From Ahniella affigens (GTDB lineage: Bacteria; Pseudomonadota; Gammaproteobacteria; Xanthomonadales; Ahniellaceae): a DNA stretch of 64,000 nt. Of this stretch, positions 17,870-27,771 are shown one piece after another (the first letter of the stretch is position 1; each line of letters begins with the position of its first letter). The translations under genes were made by a program, and so were the position numbers. Below the pieces are notes generated by a model. The model did no database searches and was not told the origin of the DNA. It worked only from the letters and a program-made list of their open reading frames with translations. The stretch lies in the NCBI RefSeq assembly GCF_003015185.1, contig NZ_CP027860.1, forward strand, positions 4,020,501 to 4,084,500, written 5' to 3'.

Positions 17870-20038
17870 ATGGATCTCGTCCGCGTCGCACTCGACTTGC
17901 CGTTACATGAACTGTTCGACTATCTGCCGCCGCGCGGTCGCAGTGCGGCGACGCTGCGCCCAGGCATGCGCGTGCGCGTGCCGTTTCGGGGCATCGAAAA
18001 GCTAGGCGTCGTCGTCGAGATCACGCGCGCCGAAACGCGCTCGGGCCGACGCGAATGGCGACCCATCACGGACGTGCTCGATGCCCAGTCGATCTACGGC
18101 GACGCGCTGTTTGCGACGCTGCTGCAAGCTGCGAACTACTACCAGCATCCCTTGGGCGAAGTGCTGGCTACCGCCCTGCCGCCCATGGCCGGCGACGGGC
18201 CGGATCGCCAGGCCGCCATGGAGCAGGTCTATCGGCGCGTTGCCGATACCATCGCGCTGAAGAAGCTGAAACCGGAGAGTCAGGCGTATCAGGTCTACGA
18301 CTTGCTGGCTGAGGGCCCGCAGTCCTGGCGTGAATTGAGCACGCGCACGGATGCCGATGCGCGCAGTCGAAAACGCCTGCTGGACCTCGGTCTGATTGAG
18401 GTCATCGATTTGAGCCACGCACCCAGGCAGGCGTTGGTACAGGGCCCGGAGCCCAACCCGGCGCAGCAGGCCGCGCTCGACGCCATCCTCGCCGCACGCG
18501 ATCACTATGCGTGCCTCGTGCTCGAAGGCGTGACTGGCAGTGGCAAGACCGAGGTCTACCTGCGCGCAATCGATGCGGTGTTGCGGGCCGGGCGACAGGC
18601 CCTGTTGCTGGTACCGGAGATCGGACTCACCCCACAATTGAGCGAGCGCTTTCGCGAGCGGCTCGGGTTCCCGGTGCTCCGCGTTCATTCCGGGTTGTCG
18701 GATCGCGAGCGCGCGCAGGTGTTTGAGCGTTGCCGACAAGCCGAGTCATTGGTTCTGGTCGGCACACGCTCCGCAGTCTTCGCGCCCTTTGCAGATTTAG
18801 GCCTAATCGTGGTCGACGAAGAACACGACGCCTCGTACAAGCAGCAGGAAGGCTTTCGCTACCATGCCCGCGATGTGGCCCTGATGCGGGCGCACCGACT
18901 CGGTATTCCGACCGTGCTTGGTTCCGCTACCCCGTCGTTCGAGACGCTGCACAATCTCGACCAGGGCCGCTACGACCGCCTCAGCCTGCCGAAGCGCGCG
19001 CAGCACGCGAAACCGCCGAGCGTGCGGCTGATCGATCTCAATGTGCAAAGGCCCCAGCATGGCCTCGCCCGGGAGGCCATCGATGCCATTCGCGCGGCGC
19101 TCGATCGGGGCGAGCAGGCGATGGTGTTTCGCAACCGGCGCGGCTATGCACCCGGCCTGCAATGCGAGCTGTGCGGCCATATGCCAAATTGCGAACGCTG
19201 CGAGCGGCCACTCACTTGGCACAAAACCGATGCGCGCCTGATATGTCATTACTGCCAGCGGGTGCAGAAGGCCCCGCCCGCATGCCCCAACGATCACAGC
19301 CCGTTGCAGCCGTTCGGGCATGGCACCGAGCGCATCGAGGAGGGCTTGCAGGAACTGTTTCCCGACATCGCGATTCAACGCTTTGACCGCGACAGCATTC
19401 GCGGCAGTCATGACTTTGAAGTCGCCATGCGGCGCGCACGCCACGGCGAGCGGATGATTCTGGTCGGGACGCAGATGCTGGCCAAGGGCCATGACTTGCC
19501 GCTGCTGACTGTCGTCATCGTGACCGATGCCGATCAAGGCCTGCTCTCGACCGACATCCGTGCCGGCGAGCGCGCTGCGCAGCTTCTGATTCAAGTCTCC
19601 GGTCGTGCCGGCCGCGCGCAACGGCCGGGGCTGGTGTTGGTCCAGACGCGCTATCCCGGCCATGCCTTTTTCAAGAGCCTGCTCAGTGGCGGTTATCGGG
19701 CCTTTGCAGCGGCCGAACTAGCGCTTCGACGCAGTCTGGATCTGCCGCCGTTCAGCGCGCAGGCATTGCTGCGCGCCGACAGCCCGGACGAGCAGCGGGC
19801 GATCGACTTTTTGGACGCAGCGAAGCAGCAGCTCGCAGAGCCTGGCAAGACACGCGGGCCGATGCCCGCGCCACACGCCAAACGGGCCAATCGCTATCGC
19901 GCTCAGCTCTGGCTCGACAGCCCGGATCGTCGCCTGCGGGCCGACACGATTCGCCGTTGGCAGACCAGTCTGCCCGAACTGGCCAGCCAGCATCGGGTAC
20001 GCTGGTCGCTGGAAATCGATCCAATCAGCGACGACTGA
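17870..20038 (+). CDS. priA: Primosomal replication protein N' (PriA helicase)
   Basis: This 722-residue replication-restart helicase has an N-terminal DNA-binding domain, Walker A GVTGSGKT (220-227), DEEHDASYKQQ, GSATPSFET and the C-terminal helicase motifs ending in QVSGRAGR. The zinc module has C432, C435, C441, C444, C459, C462 and C472, but the eighth ligand position is Asp475, followed by His476 (ACPNDH instead of the usual C-P-x-C). Length is normal. It starts 22 bases after puuD. Confidence 0.96.
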   Translation: MDLVRVALDLPLHELFDYLPPRGRSAATLRPGMRVRVPFRGIEKLGVVVEITRAETRSGRREWRPITDVLDAQSIYGDALFATLLQAANYYQHPLGEVLATALPPMAGDGPDRQAAMEQVYRRVADTIALKKLKPESQAYQVYDLLAEGPQSWRELSTRTDADARSRKRLLDLGLIEVIDLSHAPRQALVQGPEPNPAQQAALDAILAARDHYACLVLEGVTGSGKTEVYLRAIDAVLRAGRQALLLVPEIGLTPQLSERFRERLGFPVLRVHSGLSDRERAQVFERCRQAESLVLVGTRSAVFAPFADLGLIVVDEEHDASYKQQEGFRYHARDVALMRAHRLGIPTVLGSATPSFETLHNLDQGRYDRLSLPKRAQHAKPPSVRLIDLNVQRPQHGLAREAIDAIRAALDRGEQAMVFRNRRGYAPGLQCELCGHMPNCERCERPLTWHKTDARLICHYCQRVQKAPPACPNDHSPLQPFGHGTERIEEGLQELFPDIAIQRFDRDSIRGSHDFEVAMRRARHGERMILVGTQMLAKGHDLPLLTVVIVTDADQGLLSTDIRAGERAAQLLIQVSGRAGRAQRPGLVLVQTRYPGHAFFKSLLSGGYRAFAAAELALRRSLDLPPFSAQALLRADSPDEQRAIDFLDAAKQQLAEPGKTRGPMPAPHAKRANRYRAQLWLDSPDRRLRADTIRRWQTSLPELASQHRVRWSLEIDPISDD

Positions 20039-20194
20039 GCGGCCGTGTCCTGGTTCCGGGCAACGCACGAGCCATTCGCCGCACACTGGACTTGCCCGCT
20101 CCGGGCGCGCAAGATCGGCAACAGACTGCGATCGGGATGCTGCCAGCTCGCCCGCTGCAGCCAGGACGATCAAGGCCAGCATTGAGAGTTGAAC

Positions 20195-22198
20195 ATGGGA
20201 CCGGACGCGAACGAGCAGCGCCAGCACTTCAGCAGCCAGGACCCGCGCGTCCAGCGTGCGCTGCAGGTGGGCGGTGAGGAACTCTGGGAGATCAATGTCA
20301 CCCGCGGCATCTTCACCCGGCTGCTGAACTCCCTGCCCGTCGCCGGCGCCAAAGACGGTGATGCGATCAGTCTGGACGAATTGCAAGGCACCGCGCATCC
20401 GGACGACGCCCACAAGATTCGGGAAGGCATCGCGCATGCAGTCAGCCATCTGGGCCAGACCATCGAGGTGCTGTATCGCTCCCGCAATACCGAAGGCCGG
20501 TGGCTCTGGATTCTGGTGCGCGGGCAAGCGTTCCACGCCGACAATGGCGAATTGTTGATCGCCGGCGCATCGCGCGATGTGACGCGCATCCAGGAAGATA
20601 GTGCACGACTGAGTCTCGCCCTCCGAAGCGCGGGCGAAGAACTCTGGGAAGTGGACTTGGTCGCTGACCGACTCAGCCGCGATAACGTGCTGACCGATCT
20701 TGATCTCGCGACGATCGTCGAAACCGGTGGCCGCGAAGCCCTCCGAAACTTTCTGCACCCCGACGACCGGACGGTGTTGATCCAAGCGTTTCAGCGCGCC
20801 GTCGCGGCGCCGCAGGGCACCTTTCTTGCCACGTATCGGGCGCGCGCCAAAGACGGCAGCTATCGTTGGCTCAGTTCGCACGGCCTGGCGTTTGACCCCA
20901 CGGCCGAAGGCATTCCTACCCGGATCATCGGTACGACCCGCGATGTCACGGCGCATCACGAGCAGGAAACCCGCATGCGGCTCGCGCTCTGGGGCAGTGA
21001 GGCCGAACTATGGGACATCGATCTGGAACACCGCCAGGTGGAACGAGAGTTCCAGCTCACGCAGTTCGATCTGGAAAATGCCGGCGGTCGTCTCGATTTC
21101 GCCAATTTGCTGGCACAGGTGCACTTCGATGACCAGGAGGCGCTGGTGCAGCAGATTCGGGCCGGTTTGACGGCCCAGTCGGACGCGTTCGAGGCCGTGT
21201 TCCGACTGAAAAATCGCGATGGACAGTGGCGCTGGGTGGTCGGCCGCGCCCGCGTGGTGGAGCGTAACGAGGCAGGTCGCGCGCAGCGGATGATGGGGAC
21301 GCTGCTCGATATCACCGAGATCAAACGTGCCGAGCAACAGCTTCGCGATCTGAACGAAGTGCTGGAGGAGCGCGTCCGCTTGCGAACGCAGGAACTGTCG
21401 GTGAGCAATCAGGCACTGACGCAGTCGCTGCATGATCTCCGCACCGCGCAGAAGCGTATGGTGGAAACCGAAAAGATGGCCGCACTTGGCAGCCTGGTCG
21501 CAGGCATCGCGCACGAAATCAACACGCCAATTGGGGTGTCGGTGACAGCAGCGTCACATCTGAAGGCAGTGATGGACGGCTTGCTGAAACGCGTGTCAGC
21601 CAGCACCAACACGCAGGCTGTACGCGAATTTCAGCAGGCCGGCGAAGCCGCCGAACTCGTGCTGCGAAACTTGGCGCGTGCCGATCAGCTGATCAAGAGT
21701 TTCAAGCAGGTGGCCATTGACCAAACCGATGACCAACTGCGCGCCATCGATCTGGAGGAATACATCGGGGAAATTCTGATGGCGCTGCGCCCGGCGTTGA
21801 AACGTCGCGATCTGGAGCTCAGTGTGAATTGCCCATCGGGACTGGTTTTCAAAACGTATCCGGCGGCGATTTATCAGGTGTTGTCGAATCTCATCATGAA
21901 CTCGCTGACGCACGGGTTTCCGGATGGCCGCGGCGGTCGGATCGACATTGCCGCGACCCTGGAACAAGGCGTGTGCCACATTCACTATCAAGACAACGGT
22001 GTGGGCATCAACACCGAAACCAAGCGCCGCATCTTCGAGCCGTTTTTCACGACGCGGCGCAACAGCGGTGGCTCCGGACTCGGCATGCACATCTGCTACA
22101 ACCTGATCACCCAGCGACTACGCGGCGAGATCGAAGTGGACTCCGCGCCCAATCAAGGCATCCGGTTTGCGATCCATTTTCCGGTTGGGGTGGCGTGA
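20195..22198 (+). CDS. Soluble multi-PAS sensor histidine kinase
   Basis: The protein has about 667 residues from ATG 20195 (GAGAG upstream; a TTG two codons earlier is also in frame). Three PAS-type repeats each begin with a xxGEELWEx or SEAELWDx segment and end in G-x-x-x-DVT/DIT. A coiled-coil linker (about 385-425) precedes the phosphoacceptor box GIAHEINTP with His440 and the ATPase boxes N (LSNLIMNSLTHG), G1 (DNGVGI) and G2 (GGSGLGMHI). No membrane segment or receiver domain is present, and no response regulator lies beside it. The PAS cofactor is unknown. Confidence 0.93.
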   Translation: MGPDANEQRQHFSSQDPRVQRALQVGGEELWEINVTRGIFTRLLNSLPVAGAKDGDAISLDELQGTAHPDDAHKIREGIAHAVSHLGQTIEVLYRSRNTEGRWLWILVRGQAFHADNGELLIAGASRDVTRIQEDSARLSLALRSAGEELWEVDLVADRLSRDNVLTDLDLATIVETGGREALRNFLHPDDRTVLIQAFQRAVAAPQGTFLATYRARAKDGSYRWLSSHGLAFDPTAEGIPTRIIGTTRDVTAHHEQETRMRLALWGSEAELWDIDLEHRQVEREFQLTQFDLENAGGRLDFANLLAQVHFDDQEALVQQIRAGLTAQSDAFEAVFRLKNRDGQWRWVVGRARVVERNEAGRAQRMMGTLLDITEIKRAEQQLRDLNEVLEERVRLRTQELSVSNQALTQSLHDLRTAQKRMVETEKMAALGSLVAGIAHEINTPIGVSVTAASHLKAVMDGLLKRVSASTNTQAVREFQQAGEAAELVLRNLARADQLIKSFKQVAIDQTDDQLRAIDLEEYIGEILMALRPALKRRDLELSVNCPSGLVFKTYPAAIYQVLSNLIMNSLTHGFPDGRGGRIDIAATLEQGVCHIHYQDNGVGINTETKRRIFEPFFTTRRNSGGSGLGMHICYNLITQRLRGEIEVDSAPNQGIRFAIHFPVGVA

Positions 22199-22268
22199 TG
22201 TCGGCGGTGATGCCGCACCCACGCGCGTAGCAATCCTCAGCCACACGAGCCAATTTCGCCGCGATCCC

Positions 22269-22375
22269 GTAGGGGCAGACCCCTGTGTCTGCCCCAGCTA
22301 CACGAGCCTATTGCGCCGCATTCGTCTGGTGCGTGGGTTTCGCGAATCAAGAGCAGCCACAGGGGCTGACCCCGC
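22269..22375. repeat. Inverted repeats between convergent genes, possible terminator
   Basis: GGGGCAGAC (22272-22280) and GTCTGCCCC (22287-22295) form a perfect 9-bp stem with a 6-nt loop. A related partial motif, CACAGGGGCTGACCCC, lies near 22360. The position between the convergent histidine kinase and prmC genes suits a bidirectional terminator, but no T-run follows. Confidence 0.5.
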
Positions 22376-22377
22376 GA

Positions 22378-23223
22378 CTAAATTCGCCATTGGCCGACCG
22401 TTACGCGGTCGCGGCCTTCGATATCCTGAAGCGTTGACACATCGCTGTAGCCGGCATCGACGAACAGCGCGCGAATTGCATCGGCCTGGTCATAACCGTG
22501 CTCAAACAGCAGCCAGCCACCAGCATTCAGCCATTCCGGCGCCGCTTTGATCACGTGCCGGTACGATGCCAAGCCATCGCCGCCGGGCGTCAACGCCTGC
22601 AGGGGCTCAAAGCGCAAGTCGCCCTGTTGCAGGTGCGCATCGTGCTCGGCGATATAGGGCGGATTGCTGAGGATCAGATCGAAACGAAGACCGGGTTCGA
22701 TGCCCTGAAACCAGTCGCTCAAGTGAAAGCAGACCTGCGCCAATCCAAGCGCCTTCGCATTCTGTCGCGCAACATCCAGTGCCGCTGCCGACACATCGCC
22801 CGCGTGAACCGATGCCTCGGGCCGATTGGCCGCGATGGCCAGCGCGATGGCACCACTGCCCGTGCCCAGGTCGAGCACGTTGAGGGACTGCGTGTCGGGC
22901 AGGCGCGAGAGCGCCGCGTCGACAAGCAACTCGGTCTCGGGCCGCGGAATCAACACCGCGGGACTGACCGCCAACCTGAGACCATAGAACTCGCGCCAGC
23001 CCAACAAGTACGCGATTGGTTCGCCCTGCAGTCGACGCTGCCACAGGGCGGAGAATTGCGCGTGCTCGGCATCTGTCAGCGGTCGGTCGCCGTGACTGAT
23101 CAATCCAGCCCGGGACATACCCGTAACCGCCTGCAGCAGCAGCTCCGCCTCGCGTCTGGCCTCCGGGCCAGACGCGTCTTGCCGCGCGCCGCGCAATACC
23201 GCGGCTACTTGCAACGCCGTCAC
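22378..23223 (-). CDS. prmC: Release factor glutamine methyltransferase PrmC
   Basis: This 281-residue SAM-dependent enzyme methylates the GGQ glutamine of RF1/RF2. It has an N-terminal helical domain, then LIPRPETELLVDAAL, the SAM loop VLDLGTGSGAIALAI and the catalytic NPPYIAEHD, followed by EPLQALTPGGDGL. The ATG overlaps the stop of the upstream 1440-residue protein gene by 4 bp. Confidence 0.96.
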   Translation of the reverse strand: MTALQVAAVLRGARQDASGPEARREAELLLQAVTGMSRAGLISHGDRPLTDAEHAQFSALWQRRLQGEPIAYLLGWREFYGLRLAVSPAVLIPRPETELLVDAALSRLPDTQSLNVLDLGTGSGAIALAIAANRPEASVHAGDVSAAALDVARQNAKALGLAQVCFHLSDWFQGIEPGLRFDLILSNPPYIAEHDAHLQQGDLRFEPLQALTPGGDGLASYRHVIKAAPEWLNAGGWLLFEHGYDQADAIRALFVDAGYSDVSTLQDIEGRDRVTVGQWRI

Positions 23224-26200
23224 GAAGACTTCGGTGTGTCGCCCGAGTCGGGTTCCGATTCGAGCGGCAGTTCGCCCTGGCTCGTCTCGGGCAACGCCGG
23301 CGGCGCTTGCTCGGCATCACCCATCGCGGATGCATCCGGATCAGACGCTGGCAGGTCTGCTGGCTCACCGTTGGTTTCGGTCGCCGCGTTGGCGATTCCA
23401 TCCGGCGCGGTCGAGCCAGCGTCGGCTCCGGCCGGAGCCTGAGTTGCCGCCGCGATTGCTGCGGGCGCCTTCGGTGCGAACATCGGCTGCCACGCACCTT
23501 CGTGCAGGAACGCCGCCATCGCTGCCTTGCCCCAGCGAACCAGGGACCACGACATCCACAATGCCCAGGCCAGCATCAAGGTTCGGTACAACCAGATCGG
23601 CAGTGTCCAGGCGTAACCTTGCGGCAACAAGGTGTCGCTCAAGTCAGCAAACCACTTCAGATCGTTGGCGCCGTACCCACGGCTGATCACATGCAAGTCC
23701 GGCTGACCAATCAGACCCGTATTCAACGCCGCAAACAACGCAATCACCGCAAATAAAGTCAGCATCAACAGACCCAGCTGGATCAAATCGAACTTCCAGA
23801 ACCAGCCCGCCGGTTGGAGGCGTTTGCGCCAGTCAATCGCATACAACCATGCGGCAAACACAAACAGCGCAAACCACGACACGGTCGAAAAGCCCACGCC
23901 GAGCAAGATCCACTCGTGCAATTTGATCGACGTCCGTGCGAGCCGCGACAACGCATAGGCGAGCAGCAACATCACCAGCAATTCGCCCCAATAAAGCACA
24001 GCAGGCCCGAGCGCCGGACCGCGCGCGGCGATCAGCCAGCGGTCTTCCGGAATACTCATGCCGAGACTGAGGTTGGAAGCCGGCGCGCGCAGATCGACGA
24101 CCGGAGTCTGCATGCTCAATCCAGCGCCTTGATCCAAGTGTCGCCAGGTCACCGCAATCGTGCCATTGCCCGGGGTGATCGGCACCCGTAGCACACCCTT
24201 GTCAGGGCGCAGATTCAACAACGACCCATTGATCGTGACCGATAGGACCTCCGCCCCCTCGGGCAGCACGATGCCATGCTGACCACCCTGCGTCGCGCGC
24301 CACTGCAAGTTGAGATCGTGCTCAACCGAGCGCTTCGCGAAGCGCGATTGCACACTCACGTTGTCAAAGGCGATCGTCCCGCCCGGCACTGCTTCCGGTC
24401 GCGTCACTTGCACGTTCAGGCGCTCACCCGGCAGCGGGTAGTACTCGAACAGGCTCTCCGGATCGCCCGGGTACACCCCCGGCATGCCACCGACCAGCAC
24501 ATTCCACGTTGGGCTGGCGCTGATGACCCAAACCTCCGCACGCTCGTTCAACGACGGTGCATCGAGTTCGAGGCTCGGCACGGCATCGAGCCGCGATTCA
24601 AAGCTCACCGTGAACTGCCCATCGGCAAACGGCAACGTGATGATCCCGTCCTTGATCTGCACATTGGCATCGAGCACTCGTTCGCCAGCCAGCAACGGCA
24701 GCGTCACCGAAAACGCGCCCTCCTGAGGTGCGATGCGATCGACCGACGTGTAGACCGTCCAATCCAGATCGAAGTCGAGACGGCGCGTGACGCGCACGAA
24801 CGGATCAAACCGCTGCGCCACCCCAGCTTCCGCAACCGGCGCATCGCCAACGACCGTGCGGGTCAGATTCAAACTACCGGTGGTGAGTTGGCCTTCATTA
24901 ATGCCACTGACCTCCCAGCCGCCAAGTTCAGCATCGATCCATGCCGGAGCCATCGGGAACCCAATTTCGACGCTCGCCACATTGGCGATTCGCGCGTCCA
25001 CTTGTACGCGGTGCACCCCGCGATTCAGCACCGTCCAGTACCGGCCTTCGTCATCACGCACCAGGCGCTCGGTGACGACGCCATCAATGCTGACCGAGTC
25101 AATGCTGAGCTGCGATTCGTTACCGGGCAGCGGCACGGCGACACGACTGGCCGCTTCCAAGGTCAGCGCCAGACTCACCCGTTCGGCATCGCCGCGCACA
25201 TCCACTGTCGCAAGGCGCGCGCACCCAGTGTCCGCACATTCCGGTGCGGCCAACAAACGCGCTTCAAGCTGGTTGAGCACGTCCTGGCTCGGCACTGGCG
25301 GCTCATCCGCGTGGGCCACCGATCCCGCCATCAATAGAACCAGACCAAATCCGAGTTTGCGCGACGGCGGCGTTTGCTTGAAGTGCTTCAAGAGCATCGC
25401 GAGCAGCACCCACACCAGCGCGGCAACCATCACGAATCGGAAACCCGCAGTGAGCCAGGGGGGCGAGATGATCAGCCGCATGTTCTGGCTCGGATCGACC
25501 GGACCCTGGATCTGGAGGTTGTAGCCATGAAAGGTCCAACTCGGCTCAGCGTAGCCGTTCTGGACGACCACCGCGTTTGCCTCATAGCGCTTCATCTTCT
25601 TGGCCGGCCGACTGAGCGATTGCACCTTGTTCAGTTCAGAGTAGATGCTTGAGTCAGCATCCTGCACCACGTTCTGCTCCTCAGCTGCTTCGGGCTCTGG
25701 CGCGGCTGACGCCGGCATCGGTGCGGGCGGTGGGGGTGGCGGTGCTTCCGCATACCCTTGCTCTGCCATGCCGCCCAACATATTCATCCGACCATCAAAA
25801 TCGTTGACGCCGTAACTGCTGCTTAGCAGTTGCGGATAGAGGCCATAGCGAATCTGCTCAATCGCAAAGGGCACGCTGATGAACAACAACACCACGACGG
25901 CAATGCGCGCGACCCAGCGCGAGGCCACCGCAAACCAGCCCGCATTACTGAGCCCGCGCGCCACGGCCAATGCCACCAGCGCAACGATCAGAGCCGTGCG
26001 CGGCGCATCATACTCGTGCCAAGCAAACGCGACATAGACCAGCGGCACCAGGGCAGCGATCCGACCGAACAGCACCGAGAACAGGACGACCGTCAGTACA
26101 GCAAAGAACACGTCGAGCAAGTCCCACTTGTCGAGCCACGCATCGGGTGCACGGTCCATCCCGAGCGCTGCCCAGAGTTTGTATCCCGGGGGCAACTGCA

Positions 26201-27542
26201 AGTACGTGTCAACCGAGTCGAACGCCTGCGTCCAGCCGGTGACCGGCAGACTGCGGGCCCCGGACTCCTCGCGCGCGGTGGTATCGAGCGACAGGCTGCG
26301 ATGCCGCACTTCCACCCCCAGCGCCTTGTCGCCGACCGAACGCGTGATGAGCGAGGGTTCGCCATTCTCAACCGCACGCCCGATCTGAATCGGCTCACGG
26401 ACGTTCAAGCGCCAATCCTTTTTCAGTTCGCCGCGAATTTGATCCTTGATCGTCCACCCGCCGCCATCAAAATCGAGCCACAGCGAGCGCGCCAGACTGA
26501 GACGATTCGCATCGCCGGTCGCTAAGCCGCGGGAGTTCTCGGTAATGGCGAGCGCCGTATCGCCTTCGAGCATGTATGCCGGAAACTGCCGCCATTCCGA
26601 CGGCACTTCCGCGATGTTTGGATCGATCTGCGGCGGGCCGCCCGCTTCCGTCACGCGGAGCGCGCCATTGGCCTGATACGACCACACTTCCTGCGGCGGC
26701 CAGGGCGTCGAGCGAACGGTCTGCTTGATCTCGGCCAACGGGGTGATGGAACGCGCACCGAGCGTGACCGTAAACGTGCCCGGCCGGACTTGCACATGCA
26801 TGCTGCCATCGGCCTCCAGGCGCGCCGACAGATCGCCACGAATCCAGATGGGCTCAAAGCTTTCGGGCAACGGGGACGGCAGAATTTCCTCGCGACCCTT
26901 GCCGCTGATTTCGAATTGCAGACGCGTTTCGAGCGTGGCGGGAATCCCGTCCGTGACCAGGCGGAACACTTGCACGCTCAGCGCATCGGCCTCCACCGAC
27001 GTGCCTTCGGCCCGACCGAGCCAGAGCACACCATCCGCGCGATTCAACGGAAACACTGCACGACCATCGACCGTCAGCGCCACGCGCGCCACCGATTCCG
27101 GTACCGCGATCGATTCCGGGCGCTCGGCAAAACGCAGCCGACCGGTGATCGCGTAACTGCCCGCGTCCAGCCACAGCCCAGGTTGGTCGTCTTCGAACAC
27201 CACCGGTGCGGAATTGCCATCGACGTTGACATCGACCGGAGCCAGTTTCGAATTGCCGGGCAACGGCACAAAACTGCGATCGTAAAGCTCCCAAGTCTGA
27301 CTGAAGCTCGCGCTGTCGGTGCCCACATCGATCGTCAATCGGGAGGGCCAGCCGCACCAGAAGTCGTCGGCGTCAGTGTATTCGGCATCAAATTTGGCCG
27401 GGCATTGCCGATACGTCTTGTCGTAACGCACCCAGGCCTGCCAATCGCGCAGCACGGCGGGCAATTCGGCCTCAGTCGGCGGGGCCGCGGCCAAAGGCCA
27501 GGACAAGATGCACAACAAGCACGTCAACCAGTATCGCAGCAT
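23220..27542 (-). CDS. Large multidomain membrane protein of unknown function
   Basis: This 1440-residue protein has a signal peptide (1-20) and a periplasmic beta-rich region to about 470. Four or so helices follow (about 474-508, 515-530, 545-565), then a Pro-rich linker (about 600-612). A helix at 702-718 precedes a second signal-like segment (730-746, GFGLVLLMAGSVAHA) and another beta-rich region, with more helices towards the C-terminus (about 1170-1370) and a low-complexity acidic tail. The two beta regions share motifs: SFVPLPGNSKLAPVDVNVDG near 90-109 and VAVPLPGNESQLSIDSVSIDG near 801-821, so the protein looks internally duplicated or fused. I do not recognise the family. It is coupled to prmC by a 4-bp overlap. 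Confidence 0.85.
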   Translation of the reverse strand: MLRYWLTCLLCILSWPLAAAPPTEAELPAVLRDWQAWVRYDKTYRQCPAKFDAEYTDADDFWCGWPSRLTIDVGTDSASFSQTWELYDRSFVPLPGNSKLAPVDVNVDGNSAPVVFEDDQPGLWLDAGSYAITGRLRFAERPESIAVPESVARVALTVDGRAVFPLNRADGVLWLGRAEGTSVEADALSVQVFRLVTDGIPATLETRLQFEISGKGREEILPSPLPESFEPIWIRGDLSARLEADGSMHVQVRPGTFTVTLGARSITPLAEIKQTVRSTPWPPQEVWSYQANGALRVTEAGGPPQIDPNIAEVPSEWRQFPAYMLEGDTALAITENSRGLATGDANRLSLARSLWLDFDGGGWTIKDQIRGELKKDWRLNVREPIQIGRAVENGEPSLITRSVGDKALGVEVRHRSLSLDTTAREESGARSLPVTGWTQAFDSVDTYLQLPPGYKLWAALGMDRAPDAWLDKWDLLDVFFAVLTVVLFSVLFGRIAALVPLVYVAFAWHEYDAPRTALIVALVALAVARGLSNAGWFAVASRWVARIAVVVLLFISVPFAIEQIRYGLYPQLLSSSYGVNDFDGRMNMLGGMAEQGYAEAPPPPPPAPMPASAAPEPEAAEEQNVVQDADSSIYSELNKVQSLSRPAKKMKRYEANAVVVQNGYAEPSWTFHGYNLQIQGPVDPSQNMRLIISPPWLTAGFRFVMVAALVWVLLAMLLKHFKQTPPSRKLGFGLVLLMAGSVAHADEPPVPSQDVLNQLEARLLAAPECADTGCARLATVDVRGDAERVSLALTLEAASRVAVPLPGNESQLSIDSVSIDGVVTERLVRDDEGRYWTVLNRGVHRVQVDARIANVASVEIGFPMAPAWIDAELGGWEVSGINEGQLTTGSLNLTRTVVGDAPVAEAGVAQRFDPFVRVTRRLDFDLDWTVYTSVDRIAPQEGAFSVTLPLLAGERVLDANVQIKDGIITLPFADGQFTVSFESRLDAVPSLELDAPSLNERAEVWVISASPTWNVLVGGMPGVYPGDPESLFEYYPLPGERLNVQVTRPEAVPGGTIAFDNVSVQSRFAKRSVEHDLNLQWRATQGGQHGIVLPEGAEVLSVTINGSLLNLRPDKGVLRVPITPGNGTIAVTWRHLDQGAGLSMQTPVVDLRAPASNLSLGMSIPEDRWLIAARGPALGPAVLYWGELLVMLLLAYALSRLARTSIKLHEWILLGVGFSTVSWFALFVFAAWLYAIDWRKRLQPAGWFWKFDLIQLGLLMLTLFAVIALFAALNTGLIGQPDLHVISRGYGANDLKWFADLSDTLLPQGYAWTLPIWLYRTLMLAWALWMSWSLVRWGKAAMAAFLHEGAWQPMFAPKAPAAIAAATQAPAGADAGSTAPDGIANAATETNGEPADLPASDPDASAMGDAEQAPPALPETSQGELPLESEPDSGDTPKSS

Positions 27543-27771
27543 GTGGGTCTCCCAACAGTCTTGAGTGCGGCGCGCCCATCAGGTCGCACCGGCTAGCGTT
27601 TTTACTACAGCCTGCCCTGCAACGAGGATGGCACGAAATGGGGTTCCGACGAAATCAGTGGCGCAGTCGAAATTCAGTTTCCGAACTCCGATTCAAAGTG
27701 GCTGATGGCCGGCTGAATCGACCACGCTTTGGCCGCCTTCGGACCGACATGGATCCACTACACTAGCGTGC

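Noticed and set aside
24276-25337. Plus-strand gene of 353 codons inside the large membrane protein gene
   Set aside because: Composition is His/Arg-rich as expected for an antisense frame of GC-rich coding DNA; the minus-strand frame is continuous over 4.3 kb.
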